Assembly (NCBI GenBank): GCA_021014325.1
Contig: CM037472.1
Coordinates: 10,354,001 to 10,418,000 of the forward strand
DNA from: Plazaster borealis
Lineage: Eukaryota; Echinodermata; Asteroidea; Forcipulatida; Labidiasteridae
Direction of reading: 5' to 3'
DNA length: 64,000 nt
Both the position numbers and the translations under genes were made by a program. The notes under the pieces are model-generated. The model did not search any database, was not told the DNA's origin, and saw only the letters and a list, made by a program, of their open reading frames with translations. This document shows positions 13,094-24,477 of the stretch, one piece after another (the stretch's first letter is position 1; each line of letters begins with the position of its first letter).

Positions 13094-13407
13094 GAGGTTT
13101 TCAAGAACACGTCACTGGATGAGAAAGGGTACAACATTGATGGAGAAATGTTAACAGATCTACGCTTTACAGATGATGTGGGTCTAATCACCCCTTCCGT
13201 TAACGACTAAGAAGCACAAATAAATGAAGTAAAGAGCAAAAGTGTGGTGTTGGAAGAGGTTTTCAAGAACACGTCACTGGATGAGAAAGGGTACAACATT
13301 GATGGAGAAATGTTAACAGATCTACGCTTTGCAGATGATGTGGCTCTAATCACCCCTTCCGTTAACGACTAAGAAGCGCAAATAAATGAAGTAAAGAGCA
13401 AAAGTAA
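13094..13407 (+). repeat. 152-bp tandem duplication inside the LINE RT
   Basis: Positions 13094-13245 recur at 13256-13407 with few changes and a 10-bp spacer. The unit contains the polymerase FADD region. The first copy reads TDD where the second keeps ADD. Confidence 0.85.
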
Positions 13408-13830
13408 AGACATAGGTTTGAAGATGCACAAAGGAAAGACAAAGAACATGACAAACTTCATTATGATTACTCAATGACGGTGGAGGACCAAGAGATCAGC
13501 AGGGTCAATGAATACAAATATCTGGGCCAAACAGTAAAAATGAACGACAACACAAAAGATGAAGTATCAACCAGGATTAAGGCAGGATGGAGCTCCTTTG
13601 GACGATACAGAGGAATACTTGGTGATAAGAACACACATGGCCAGTATTATGATCAGTGTGTGCTACCAACAATAGCTTATGGAGCAGAAACATGGACAGC
13701 AACAAAGCTGATAGAACATAAACTCCGCACAGCACAAAGAGCAATGGAGAGACAAATGCTAAATATCTCAATTAGAGACAGGATTAAATGCACAGAAATA
13801 CGAAAGAAAACTGGAGTAAGAGACATCATG

Positions 13831-13980
13831 AGGCTGTGCATAGGGGAGAGGTTACCAGCACGTCACCCTTTGATCCCAAGAAGTTTTTCTGAGGTTGATC
13901 TTGAGGAATTATAACACTGAACATTTTTTTGTCCAAACAGAGACAATCAATGAGGGGAGAGGTTACCAGCACATCACCCT
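13831..13980. repeat. Copy B (partial) of the duplicated segment
   Basis: This is a third copy of 10251-10407 (AGGCTGTGCATAGGGG through the second 27-nt motif), placed directly after the LINE. It holds motifs at 13843 and 13954. Confidence 0.8.
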
Positions 13981-14067
13981 CTCGTGCCCCCTAAAAATGG
14001 TGCACTCCCTCGTGTCCCCCTCGTTCCCCCCTAAAAAGGGTGCAACCCCTCGTGCCGCCCTAAAAAA
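13981..14067. repeat. Short C-rich degenerate tandem repeat
   Basis: Three to four copies of CTCGTGCCCCCTAAAAA..GTGCA-like units of about 28 bp fill the gap between duplicated copies B and C. Confidence 0.6.
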
Positions 14068-15128
14068 GGATTTCAGTGTTTTTGTAAACCTTATATATAT
14101 TATATATAATTTTTCTTCATGTATATATTATACTTTTGTTACTTCTTAATTTTGGTAATATCCAATTTGCCTCTGAATATGGAGCGAAAACTTGTAATAA
14201 CACAATCCAGTGCATTTTAACGGTCTTGAAACAATAGCATCCTCTTTGTATACGAGACGAAAACTCTGATATTGGCCGCAATATTTTCAGCGCGCGATGA
14301 CTCTATGTCCGCACGACTCACGCTCCAATCCATCACCGGCAGCCTCGTTAATGTACTTAACACAATCGCGTTCATAACCAACAATTTTAACAAATATATA
14401 CTTATTTGGGGGAAAAAACTACCACATCAAAGTTACTGTAAGTACCACTGATAAAATTTACCATTACAAATAGTAATACAGAACTTGCAGTTCTTGATTA
14501 GTGTTGCATAGGAATCTGAGGTGATTGATCAACAGTCATATCAAAATGGAAACATAGTCTTACAATTAAAAATATATATTTTATAAGTACACCATTGCAA
14601 GCATTTTAATTACATTCAGTTTAAAATTTTGCCAATGTCATCCTGGTAAGGTTAGTCTGAAAAGTCGGTAAAGTTCCATTGGAACATTCGTAATTTAAAA
14701 ACAACTGTTTTACAACTGAACTAATTTTGTGGCCATAACATGCTATTGATAAAACTCTTTACAAACACAAATTTGTCTTATAAAAGTATCACTTCCACTT
14801 GTTCTTACACTTTTGTTCCAAATGAACAAGTCCTACAGTTTAAAAAAACAAGATTCTAATTAATTTAGGCTGTGCCTAGGGGAGAGGTTACCAGCACATC
14901 ACCCTTTAATCCCAAGAAATTTTTCTGAGGTTGATCTTGAGGAATTCTAACACTGAAGAAAATTTGTTCAAACAGAGACACTCAATGAGGGGAGAGGTTA
15001 CCAGCACATCACCCTTAGCTCATCTACATTTCATTCGCAATCTGATTTCGATGGGTCCGAAAAGATTTCCACGACAGCAGTTTTGCTGAGGTTGATACAC
15101 ATTCTAACATTGACGAAACAAGATTCCA
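14068..15128. repeat. Copy C of the ~1-kb duplicated segment
   Basis: This aligns with 9489-10520 along nearly all its length, including the conserved GC-richer block (about 14276-14390). It continues rightward into further 27-nt motif units. Unlike copy A it is not broken by LINE sequence, so it probably shows the ancestral arrangement. Confidence 0.85.
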
Positions 15129-15333
15129 ACAGCAATCTATCAACAAGGGGGAGAGGTTACCAGCACTTCACCCTGAGCTTGTTCACATTTCATTCACAAT
15201 CCATTTTTGATGGAACAGAAGATTTCTGTAACAATATTCAACAGGGTAGTTTTCACGAGGGAATTCTGCTAATGAAGACAAATTTCCAGCAGAGATGAGA
15301 TACAAGGGGAGAGGTTACCAGCACTTCACCCTT
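14879..15333. repeat. Core array of four 27-nt motif units
   Basis: Motifs at 14879, 14989, 15148 and 15306 start GGGGAGAGGTTACC and end TCACCCT. Spacing is 110, 159 and 158 bp. Sequence between motifs has drifted, but it often has TTCMAACAG-type words 20-30 nt upstream and CATTTCATTC downstream. Further copies lie at 10262, 10380, 13843, 13954, 15595, 17568 and 17729. The function is unknown. Confidence 0.85.
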
Positions 15334-15594
15334 GGCTTTGATGATATAGCAGAGGACTAGAGCACACTAGTCGAAAACTTTGAGATTAAACCACTTTGCT
15401 CTTTAATAAGTCACTTCTCAAGATATTAAATACATAGTTATTGCTTATAAATATCCATATAGACCAATTGCACAATTAAATTATTGTTACTGTTATTACT
15501 TATGATTATAACTCTATATTTCTGGCAGTGACACGCTAAAGAACCCTCAGAAAGTGCCTTGATAGGATCCAGAGTTCCACAAGGTTTGCGTGTA

Positions 15595-15622
15595 GGGGAG
15601 AGGTTACCAGCACATCACCCTT
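15595..15622. repeat. Isolated 27-nt motif
   Basis: A full match to the motif of the 14.9-15.3 kb array, but its flanks are unlike those of the other copies. Confidence 0.75.
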
Positions 15623-15829
15623 ATGGCTCCAATCAAAATAGAAGATCTTAATGATGAGATGTTTTCCCAAGAAGGAAGGGGCAACAGTGACGAACACAAT
15701 GCTGAGAGAGATGGACACATTCCTTTCCAATTATGGCACGGTGAAACAAGCAAGATCACCAATTCACGATGAGTGGTTTTCTTTGTGATTCCTGCACTGA
15801 GTTGATGCATCCGGCGATACTCTATAACG

Positions 15830-17000
15830 TGTTGAACGTTAAAAGTTTTTGTCGTAAGTACAATACATGCAGTAACATGCATCCGAGTTTGTTGGATAGT
15901 TTAGAAACTGCTTAAAGAAGGATGCAAATCGAAAGTCCAATTGAAGGTTGTGAAGGTAACATCTCAACTTGTCAACCAACTTGTAGTTCTCTTTAATTAG
16001 AAATAAAATCCAAAGTATAACAGAATCTTGCATCTGAACTTGTTGGATAGTTTGTAATTGTCTTAATAGAACAATGTGAACCAAACTCCAAAAGTAACAC
16101 ACATCTCAGAAAGTTTGTACTTGTCTTTTGCAAGGCTGGGAATCCAAAGTCCAAAAGAATCTTGCGTTCCAACTTGTTGGACAATTGATGGTATACATTT
16201 AGATAGTTGCTATTATCAAAAGTCTAGGTGGTAGCTTGAATCTCAACTTCTTGTACAGTTTGTGGTTGTCATTTGAGGGCTATCGACTAATCCTAAGTCT
16301 GATACAATCTTGTTGGACAGTTGGTAGCTTTGCAGGGACGTGTATAGAACTTGCATCTCAACTTGTTGGGAGAAGTTAGTATAGTTACTATAGTTGGAAG
16401 GTAGTGAATCCAAAAGTATAATAGAATCTTGCAACTCATTGGACAGTTTGCAGGTGTCGTTCGAAAGGTATCATTCCTTAGTCTTATACAACCTTGTTAG
16501 ACAGTTGATAGTTAACTTGTCCTTAGAAGAATGCGTATCAAACTTGCATCTCAACTTGTTAGGAAGTTAGAAGTTGTCATGGGAAGGTGAATCCCCAAAA
16601 ATCCATTAGAATCCTGCAACTTATTAGGCAGGTTTTAGTTGTCAACATTAGAATGTTACAAATCCAACATGTAGTTATAGCTTGCATCTCAACTTCTTGA
16701 ATAGTTTGTAGTTTTACCTTCAGATGGTTATGAATCTAAAGTCTAAAAGTAACTTGCATCCTGGCTTGTTAGAAAGTTTGTACATTTCTTTAGCAACTTG
16801 AATCTCAACGTAGACAGCTTGTGGTGGTCGTTGAAAGGTTGTGAATCTAAAGTCTAAACCTGAAGTATAAAGTATGTACTGACGTACATATTAGCTTGTT
16901 GGAAAATTAAAAAGGTTGATAATCCAAAAGTCTACCTGTAACTTGCATCTCAACTTGTTGGACAGTTTGTAGTTTTACAAGGTTTTCAATCTATTGTTTT
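15830..17000. repeat. Degenerate ~75-bp repeat, about 14 units
   Basis: The block CTTGCATCTCAACTTGTTGG, ACAGTTTGTAGTTGTC, then a variable stretch with AATCCAAAGTC or TAAAAGT recurs roughly every 70-90 bp. Units differ strongly from each other. I see no conserved reading frame. Confidence 0.7.
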
Positions 17001-17340
17001 CACTGGCAAAACCATTAGAGAGTTTCTGAAGTTCAAGTTGTGTTTGTCCTTAAGCAGCTTCAAAGACCTGCAAACAGTTTCCCAGTTCATCAGATGGTAA
17101 CAATCCAGCCACTTTAAACTCAGCCAAGCTGGAGTGCTTTCTGACTGTTCTGTCAGCAGACTGATGTCCCAGGAGCAAAAGTCCACTGAAAATGTTCCTA
17201 CTGCACTCGAAGTCAGTGTTGGATACACACATCTGTTGTTATGACCTACACTTGACCGCTTCCAAGAAGATAATCAAGGTATCCACATTCAGTGGCGCAG
17301 AACTCCCAACAAATTAAGCGAAGCTTGGTGTCAACACACT

Positions 17341-17540
17341 CCACAGACATAAATGAAAACACACTCCACAGATATAAATGAAAACACACTCCACAGATAT
17401 AAATGAAAACACACTCCACAGACATAAATGAAAACACACTCCACAGATATAAATGAAAACACACTCCACAGATATAAATGAAAACACACTCCATAGACAT
17501 AAATGAAAACACGCTCCACAGACATAAATAAAAACATTCC
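17341..17540. repeat. 25-bp minisatellite, 8 copies
   Basis: The unit is CCACAGAYATAAATGAAAAC followed by ACACT. Variants GACAT (A) and GATAT (B) run A-B-B-A-B-B-A-A, so most of the array is a 75-bp higher-order unit. Lack of stops lets all three minus-strand frames read through; these are not genes. Confidence 0.9.
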
Positions 17541-17567
17541 AAGAGATTGTTGCATGAAAATCCAAGA

Positions 17568-17755
17568 GGGGAGAGGTTACTAGCACGTTCACCCTCAACC
17601 ATCATCTTCATCCTCATCGTGGTACTTCAAACAAGATCTATGATCCAAAATTATATCCATGAGACAAAACACTACCTTTTACTTAGAAGTAAATAACAAA
17701 TTTCCGTCAACAGAAATGGAGATTTTGAGGGTAGAGGTTACCAGCACATAACCCT
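17568..17755. repeat. Two outlying 27-nt motif copies
   Basis: Copies start at 17568 (TTACTAGCACGTTCACCCT variant) and 17729 (GGGTAGAGG variant, ending ATAACCCT). The first directly follows the 25-bp minisatellite. They are the most divergent members and bound the array on the right. Confidence 0.7.
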
Positions 17756-18284
17756 CAGTCAGTATCCTCAGCATACTGACAAACAGCTCTCCTGAAAGTT
17801 AATACATTATGGCATCATTCTTAACAAAACCCTTTAGTCTTACAACGTAATGATATCGAGTTCTCAAAATATACCAATTATAAAAGAAACCTACATGTGA
17901 GGTTTAAATATTTAAGGTTTCCAATTCAATCCTCATTAATCAAACACGTCTCAACAGTCTTAGAATGTTTTAATAGACATACTAAAGATCTAATTTTTGG
18001 CAGGTTTGACCCTAATTTAGATAAACATTTTAAATAGCAAAGTTGTATGCTTTCATTTAAGGTATTGCACGAAAAAATACTCCAAAGATTAGTGGTAGTT
18101 AATTAAAAACTCAAAATGAAAGATTGTCAGGATCCTGACATTATCTCAAGTCCATCAGCCATGTACAAACAATTTTGCATGTTCCATGGATTTTGTGCAT
18201 TGTCCGTAGCATATTTAAAAGTTTTTGTATGTTTTTTGTTTTGAAAAAGCATCATGAATATTTAGAGAAAAAATTATAGAAACA
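17756..18284. other. AT-rich, nothing recognised
   Basis: I see no open frame with a domain, no repeat family member and no RNA gene here. Confidence 0.5.
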
Positions 18285-18334
18285 AAAATTCTTTTGGCGA
18301 AAATCAGGCCATACACCTTTAATTTGCATCGGGG

Positions 18335-18530
18335 ATCAAAAATAAGGTTTTACCCTACACCAAAGTGCACCACTGTACACTCTGTGCTTTCCCCCAAGTC
18401 CTGTGGAAAACAAATCCACAGACAAACTACTTGGGTGGGATTCGAACCCACAACCCTTGCATTCAGAGCAGATATCAAAATCTTAGTCTTAGAATTACTG
18501 TCTTGTCTTGGACAGCAACTGCCTTGATCC
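18335..18530 (-). mobile_element. tRNA-derived SINE fragment (family S3)
   Basis: On the minus strand TGTGGGTTCGAATCCCACCC is a B-box/T-arm preceded by a D-arm/anticodon-like part with TCTGCTCTGAATGCAAGGG. Related sequences occur at 34835-34915 and 53065-53115. It is not an intact tRNA. Confidence 0.6.
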
Positions 18531-18539
18531 ATCTTGTCA

Positions 18540-18783
18540 GAATTAGTCCAACTCGCGAATGCATCCAGAAAACTACAGTTCTTTCAATTGTCCTTTGCGG
18601 ATGTTGTTTCCAGTCTTTTTCTTGAGTCTTTATGAATTGATTGGTAGACAATGTTCTTTCCTTGCAGTCCCTGATTGATAACATTGCTTTGGTGTTTCTC
18701 TGTGTGCTGTATCCCTTGATAGTGCCATATTTGTTCTTAGTGTCACAAACAAGTTTCCAAAAGAGTTTTTCAGAACGGTCCAC
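18540..18783 (-). pseudogene. Possible LINE ORF2 fragment
   Basis: A minus-strand frame begins DRSEKLFWKLVCDTKNKYG, a style typical of the linker between endonuclease and reverse transcriptase in LINEs. No catalytic motif is present and I cannot place it in a family. It could be chance coding. Confidence 0.3.
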
Positions 18784-19499
18784 CGGATAAAATAGTTGTC
18801 TCTGCTTCTGAAGATTCCTGCATGTTGTTTCTATTGTGGGTTAGTGGCGTCATTGGTCGACTTATTCAAATTGGTGCTTGGTGCCACCTTTCATTATCTC
18901 TGGTGACCATCTACAAAGAATCACAAACAAGGAATCTGTTTTTACTGAAACATTCTTTCATACACAAATGAAAGTTAACCATCATAGTTCATATGGGAAA
19001 TCGTTACTGGTTGAAAGTCAAATACTGGAAAAAAAACTTTTTGAAACTAAGCACCAAATTGTAGGAGGTATAAGTAAGATTTTAAACCTTGCATGGTTGG
19101 AATACAATCTAGTATATGGTTTGTGGTAACACCATGTACATGAGTAGGATTTAAACTTTGCATGGTGGAGATACAATCTTGTCAACTCAACGTTTCGATC
19201 AGTAAGTTCGAGTAGGAGGTATGTTGAAATTATTTCTAACTTCAGATCACTCATAGAGATTTCAAGGAGGGGGGAGGATATCAATTGGGGGGGAGAGGCA
19301 CCCCCCTTAGTTATGCCACATGAGAATGGTGCTATCTTCAGCAGAGAAGTAGCAGATAAAAGAGAATAATTTATTGATATCTGAAGACAACAGCAGCTAT
19401 ACTTTTCCACCAGGCACTCTCAGGTAAAAGTCTAAACTTCTCATACCTATCACTAAATGTCTGTGTCCTGCACATATAAATAAATGGCAATTATGTGCC

Positions 19500-19715
19500 T
19501 ACTTTTTAGATGAGCATTCCCGGCATCCAATCACCCAGGTGTGCATCAGTGTTTGTGTTTGGCAGACATGAAGACTGCAAACCCAGTATATCTTGTCCAA
19601 GCTGGAGGTCAAAGTGGATGGCATTCCCTCACCATAATGTCCAGCCATATCAGGAACTGTATCAACTTGGGGATTATTGTCTCGGATGCCATTTGTTCTT
19701 GGAAGAGTGAGCTGC
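19500..19715. repeat. Diverged relative of the 20754/23271 sequence
   Basis: GCATCCAATCACCCAGGTGTGC here parallels GCATCCCATCATCCAGGTGTGC at 20762 and 23279, and similarity continues for about 150 bp on both strands. It may derive from a decayed gene or an unrecognised repeat. I do not recognise a protein in either direction. Confidence 0.4.
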
Positions 19716-20019
19716 CAATGTAGGTCAAATTGGTTACATTGGGACAGCTTTCTAATTGTATGTTGTGATCGATCTGCAAAGAATAAAAATAATATAAATA
19801 TAGAAGGTTGAGAAGCTGAATTACAAGGAACACAGCTACATGGCACACCGCAGGCATGCAAGGGCGCCTAGGGCAGCCAGCCACATTGACCCATAATGAC
19901 CACAAAGCACGGCCAGAAATTGAAAATGTTTGATTTTTCCAGAGGGAGGAAAACCAGAAGGCCCAGAGAAAACTCTCATGGCACAGGAGAGAACCAACGC
20001 ACAACTCTACTCACTTATA

Positions 20020-20095
20020 GCCCTAGCCGGGAATCGAACCAGGGCAACAGTGAGAGGCAAGCACTTTACGCACGAGCCACTCATGTAAAAAAAGA
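20020..20095 (-). mobile_element. tRNA-like SINE head
   Basis: On the minus strand GAGTGGCTCGTGCGTAAAG (A-box-like) is followed by CTGGTTCGATTCCCGGC (B-box). No pairing acceptor stem is seen, so it is called a SINE fragment. Confidence 0.5.
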
Positions 20096-20954
20096 AATCC
20101 TCAATTTTATAGTAATGAAGAGAAGCCTTGATGTCAGGGAATGAAAAGTTATCAATGCATTTTAAACATACAACTCAGATTACAACTTTGGATTTACACA
20201 AAGAAAAAGAGGAAATGGCCAGTCAGACTTAACTTTGTACAGTATTTTAAAGTTTGAAGAAAAGGGAATAAATTCAGCTGATCTTTGCCAAATTGTATAA
20301 AGCTGTTTACCGGTAGCAAATGTTCGTGCAGAAAAACATGCATAAGTAAAAGTGTATTTAATAAATGATTGAGATGAATTGACAGAGGGCCTTTACGTGG
20401 GATTTCCATTATTGTGTCAATCATCTGCTTACAAAAACAACCGGCAAGCTAGCGTGCCTTTTGTTATGCTATACGGTAAGCAGTGGCTATGAATGATAAA
20501 ATAGACAAAGCTGTTGCAAATTGCTTACCAATCAAAAGGACCTATGGTATAAATGCAAGAAATATTTAATGGCCCGACATTTCGACCCTAGCAGAGTCTT
20601 TCTATCAGTGTTTATGAAGTAGACACTGCGCTAAGAGATGCCTCGTCAGCACAAAACATCTGCTTATATACAGGATACATGAAGTTGGCCTAGCTGAAAA
20701 CAATTATTAGCCTGTGTATAAAATGGCTTACTTTGGAGAGGAATATCTGAGACATGTCCATGCATCCCATCATCCAGGTGTGCGCCGATGTTTATGCCCA
20801 ATCATCTGTCAAGTACAGTGAGCCCAGCTTGTCCTGTACAAAAGCAGTCCTCATCACATCAGCTGAGAATGTCCAACCTCTGTCCAACGATCAAGGAAAC
20901 TGGCTCCATCTCTCCACCTGCCCCCCAAAAAAATATTAAATTAAATTAAAAAAA

Positions 20955-21302
20955 TAAATAAATAACAAGTTCTTATATAGCGCATTTTACAATAAACGTA
21001 TCAATGCACTTTAAATTAGTGCCCTGGTCATTGGGCCAATAACATTCCTTTTAATCTTTCTCAGCTCCCTGGGGAATATACAGCCCGAGCTGCCGTGTGG
21101 CGCTCCGAAGGCTTTTCAAACACAATATCAACCTCTACCCTCGCAGGTACCCATTTATACCCCTGGGTGAAGAGAAACAATTATAGTTAAGTGTCTTGCT
21201 CAAGGACACAAGTGTCATGACCGGGATTCGAACCCACACCCTGATGACTTAACCACCAGAACTTGAATTCGATGCTCTTAACCGCTCGGCCACAACACCC
21301 TA
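20955..21302 (-). mobile_element. SINE S1 in duplication unit 1
   Basis: The minus strand carries the head CGAGCGGTTAAGAGC with GGGTTCGAATCCCGGTC, the S1 body with CTCCCTGGGGAATATACAGC on the plus strand, and a terminal AT-rich tail. Its twin is at 23472-23819. Confidence 0.88.
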
Positions 21303-21739
21303 CTAAATTTCACAAAAGCTCTTGTAATTATTGAAATGTAATTCAAACGGAAACTGTACTTTATGACAAGATAGTGTAAAGCTGGCTAACCTCAATCTTT
21401 CCCCATCAATCTAAATTTGTTTCTCAGTTAACACGCACCACACACATACTTAGGCTATGACTTCAAGGTCTCCCACAACTGACTAGAACTCTCCTGCTAA
21501 CCACCTAAATCGTCCAACTCTTTCCCCAAATAATGACATCCCACAACTTATGTTATTTCTCTGTCATTTCCAATTTATAGGCATCACCCTACCATCAAAA
21601 AGACTAAATCCCAAAATGTAATACTTTATCCGCCCCTATTATTCTTTTTCCTTCTACTTGACTTTAACCGTGTGGCCCCATTCGATTGAGACTCGCCTCT
21701 CAGATACCTACGAGCTCAGAAGCCTCAATTCATGTTTGC

Positions 21740-21960
21740 CAAGTCATCAAGTGTGGGTTCGAATCTGGGTCATGACACTTGCGTCCTTGAGCAAGAAACA
21801 TAACCATAATTGCTTCACTTAACCATGGGGTAAATGGGTACCTGTGAGGGCAGAGATGGTTCTTGTGATTTATTTAGCTAAGTGCGCTACATTCTTGTCA
21901 GCAAAGGCTGTATACTCCCCAGGGAGCTGAGATGGTTTAAGGAATTAAATAAATGGCCAA
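21740..21960 (+). mobile_element. SINE S1, 5'-truncated, in unit 1
   Basis: It begins inside the tRNA-like region (GTGGGTTCGAATCTGGGTC) and ends in the body (CCCCAGGGAGCTGAGATGG). Its A-box half is missing. Confidence 0.8.
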
Positions 21961-23471
21961 GTTACCACTAATATTAGCATGTATAAATTCCTTAATTTAG
22001 TAGCAAACTATGTTGTTATACATACTCACAAAACAGAATGAGCAAATGAGCATCCACAATGTGCGGTGACGTCCGATCATTTACATCCTGTCCATGGGGA
22101 TGGTGAAACTGGCACGCTGTCCCTCATCCCGCCATTACTGAATATCAAGACTTTCAAACCAGTCATACTCCCTGTCCGATGACTCCAGCTGCCTGGCACT
22201 GCAACAAACTATACACAATATTAGTATTGAAAGGTCTTCCATACACACTGAAATAAACTAAACAACATGAACCTAGGTACAAACAACTTCATTTAATTTC
22301 ACAACAGCAGGCATAAGACTATAAATTTTGTCAAAGAAAGAGAAAATATGACAAGACAAGGAAGATTTTTGTACTGTTTTTCATGTTGTCAATGGCACAG
22401 CTGAGAACCCCCCCCCCAAAAAAAAAATCAAGGAAATCAGCTGAAAGGTGGCATGCCTGCATAAAATGACAAATAATAAATGCATGCAAAAATTAGTTAG
22501 TGGCCTGACAATTCGACCCTAGCATGAGTCTTTCTCGAAAGGCTAAAAATTCATGAATAGTTTAACTCACCTATAAGGAGATATGGTCATCCATGTCGTT
22601 TGCTGTCTAATCAGGAATGTTATACAGAGGACACCTCTTTTTGTAAATTGTCCTCAAGTACAACTGGCTTGCTCACTGACTCCAGCTGAATAAGAGATGA
22701 AAACAGAGAGGGCAATTTTTGTTTATGCAAGTTCGCCCCAAACAAGGCTTTAAGCTACTCTTGGTAAGGGGCTACAAGAAGAACGCAATTAAGATGAAAA
22801 TAACTCAAGGGAGCTGAAAGTAGGAATTGATTTCTCCTCTTAAAAAAGAAAAACATGCATAAGTAAAAGTGTATTTAATAAATGATTGAGATGAATTGAC
22901 AGAGGGCCTTTACGTGGGATTTCCATTATTGTGTCAATCATCTGCTTACAAAAACAACCGGCAAGCTAGCGTGCCTTTTGTTATGCTATACGGTAAGCAG
23001 TGGCTATGAATGATAAAATAGACAAAGCTGTTGCAAATTGTTTACCAATCAAAAGGACCTATGGTATAAATGCAAGAAATATTTAATGGCCCGACATTTC
23101 GACCCTAGCAGAGTCTTTCTATCAGTGTTTATGAAGTAGACACTGCGCTAAGAGATGCCTCGTCAGCACAAAACATCTGCTTATATACAGGATATATGAA
23201 GTTGGCCTAGCTGAAAACAATTATTAGCCTGTGTATAAAATGGCTTACTTTGGAGAGGAATATCTGAGACATGTCCATGCATCCCATCATCCAGGTGTGC
23301 GCCGATGTTTATGCCCAATCATCTGTCAAGTACAGTGAGCCCAGCTTGTCCTGTACAAAAGCAGTCCTCATCACATCAGCTGAGAATGTCCAACCTCTGT
23401 CCAACGATCAAGGAAACTGGCTCCATCTCTCCACCTGCCCCCCAAAAAAATATTAAATTAAATTAAAAAAA

Positions 23472-23819
23472 TAAATAAATAACAAGTTCTTATATAGCGC
23501 ATTTTACAATAAACGTATCAATGCGCTTTAAATTAGTGCCCTGGTCATTGGGCCAATAACATTCCTTTTAATCTTTCTCAGCTCCCTGGGGAATATACAG
23601 CCCGAGCTGCCGTGTGGCGCTCCGAAGGCTTTTCAAACACAATATCAACCTCTACCCTCGCAGGTACCCATTTATACCCCTGGGTGAAGAGAAACAATTA
23701 TAGTTAAGTGTCTTGCTCAAGGACACAAGTGTCATGACCGGGATTCGAACCCACACCCTGATGACTTAACCACCAGAACTTGAATTCGATGCTCTTAACC
23801 GCTCGGCCACAACACCCTA
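23472..23819 (-). mobile_element. SINE S1 in duplication unit 2
   Basis: Duplicate of the SINE at 20955-21302, carried along by the 2.5-kb tandem duplication. Confidence 0.88.
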
Positions 23820-24256
23820 CTAAATTTCACAAAAGCTCTTGTAATTATTGAAATGTAATTCAAACGGAAACTGTACTTTATGACAAGATAGTGTAAAGCT
23901 GGCTAACCTCAATCTTTCCCCATCAATCTAAATTTGTTTCTCAGTTAACACGCACCACACACATACTTAGGCTATGACTTCAAGGTCTCCCACAACTGAC
24001 TAGAACTCTCCTGCTAACCACCTAAATCGTCCAACTCTTTCCCCAAATAATGACATCCCACAACTTATGTTATTTCTCTGTCATTTCCAATTTATAGGCA
24101 TCACCCTACCATCAAAAAGACTAAATCCCAAAATGTAATACTTTATCCGCCCCTATTATTCTTTTTCCTTCTACTTGACTTTAACCGTGTGGCCCCATTC
24201 GATTGAGACTCGCCTCTCAGATACCTACGAGCTCAGAAGCCTCAATTCATGTTTGC

Positions 24257-24477
24257 CAAGTCATCAAGTGTGGGTTCGAATCTGGGTCATGACACTTGCG
24301 TCCTTGAGCAAGAAACATAACCATAATTGCTTCACTTAACCATGGGGTAAATGGGTACCTGTGAGGGCAGAGATGGTTCTTGTGATTTATTTAGCTAAGT
24401 GCGCTACATTCTTGTCAGCAAAGGCTGTATACTCCCCAGGGAGCTGAGATGGTTTAAGGAATTAAATAAATGGCCAA
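24257..24477 (+). mobile_element. SINE S1, 5'-truncated, in unit 2
   Basis: Duplicate of 21740-21960. Confidence 0.8.

Larger units (their letters stand above)
10521..13830 (+). mobile_element. Decayed RTE-like non-LTR retrotransposon
   Basis: The left part resembles an apurinic-type endonuclease: IIGLAETRR near 10830, IIQVYAPTSD near 11392, DFNAKVG near 11510, NQIDYIL near 11710 and ASDHRM near 11785. A basic linker follows, then reverse transcriptase: KRNKAPGVDELTSDILREGG near 12480, NYRPISLL near 12663, REQAGFRKGFSTTDH near 12760, FADDVALI near 13330 and the C-terminal YGAETWT near 13680. Several frameshifts and stops (for example about 11508, 12611 and the region near 12890) break it, so it is dead. 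A SINE sits inside the endonuclease part at 11008-11369, and 13094-13245 is repeated at 13256-13407. Clade assignment to RTE, the type often annotated as craniofacial development protein 2-like, rests on motif style only. Confidence 0.85.

Noticed and set aside
14989..15298. Coding repeat (GRGYQHITLS frame) over the motif array
   Set aside because: The frame is kept in only a few copies and is broken by stops in the others. Conservation is at nucleotide level.
17246..17617. Minus-strand frames rich in VECVFIYICG
   Set aside because: Produced by the 25-bp minisatellite in every frame.
10262..17755. CRISPR array
   Set aside because: Repeats are 27 nt but spacers are 110 bp to several kb, partly related, and the genome is a eukaryote.
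21180..21300. tRNA genes at the heads of the SINEs
   Set aside because: A and B boxes are present, but acceptor stems do not close and all continue into shared SINE bodies.
20754..23456. Two identical 61-codon frames as paralogous genes
   Set aside because: They are the two units of the 2.5-kb duplication and have no recognisable protein features.
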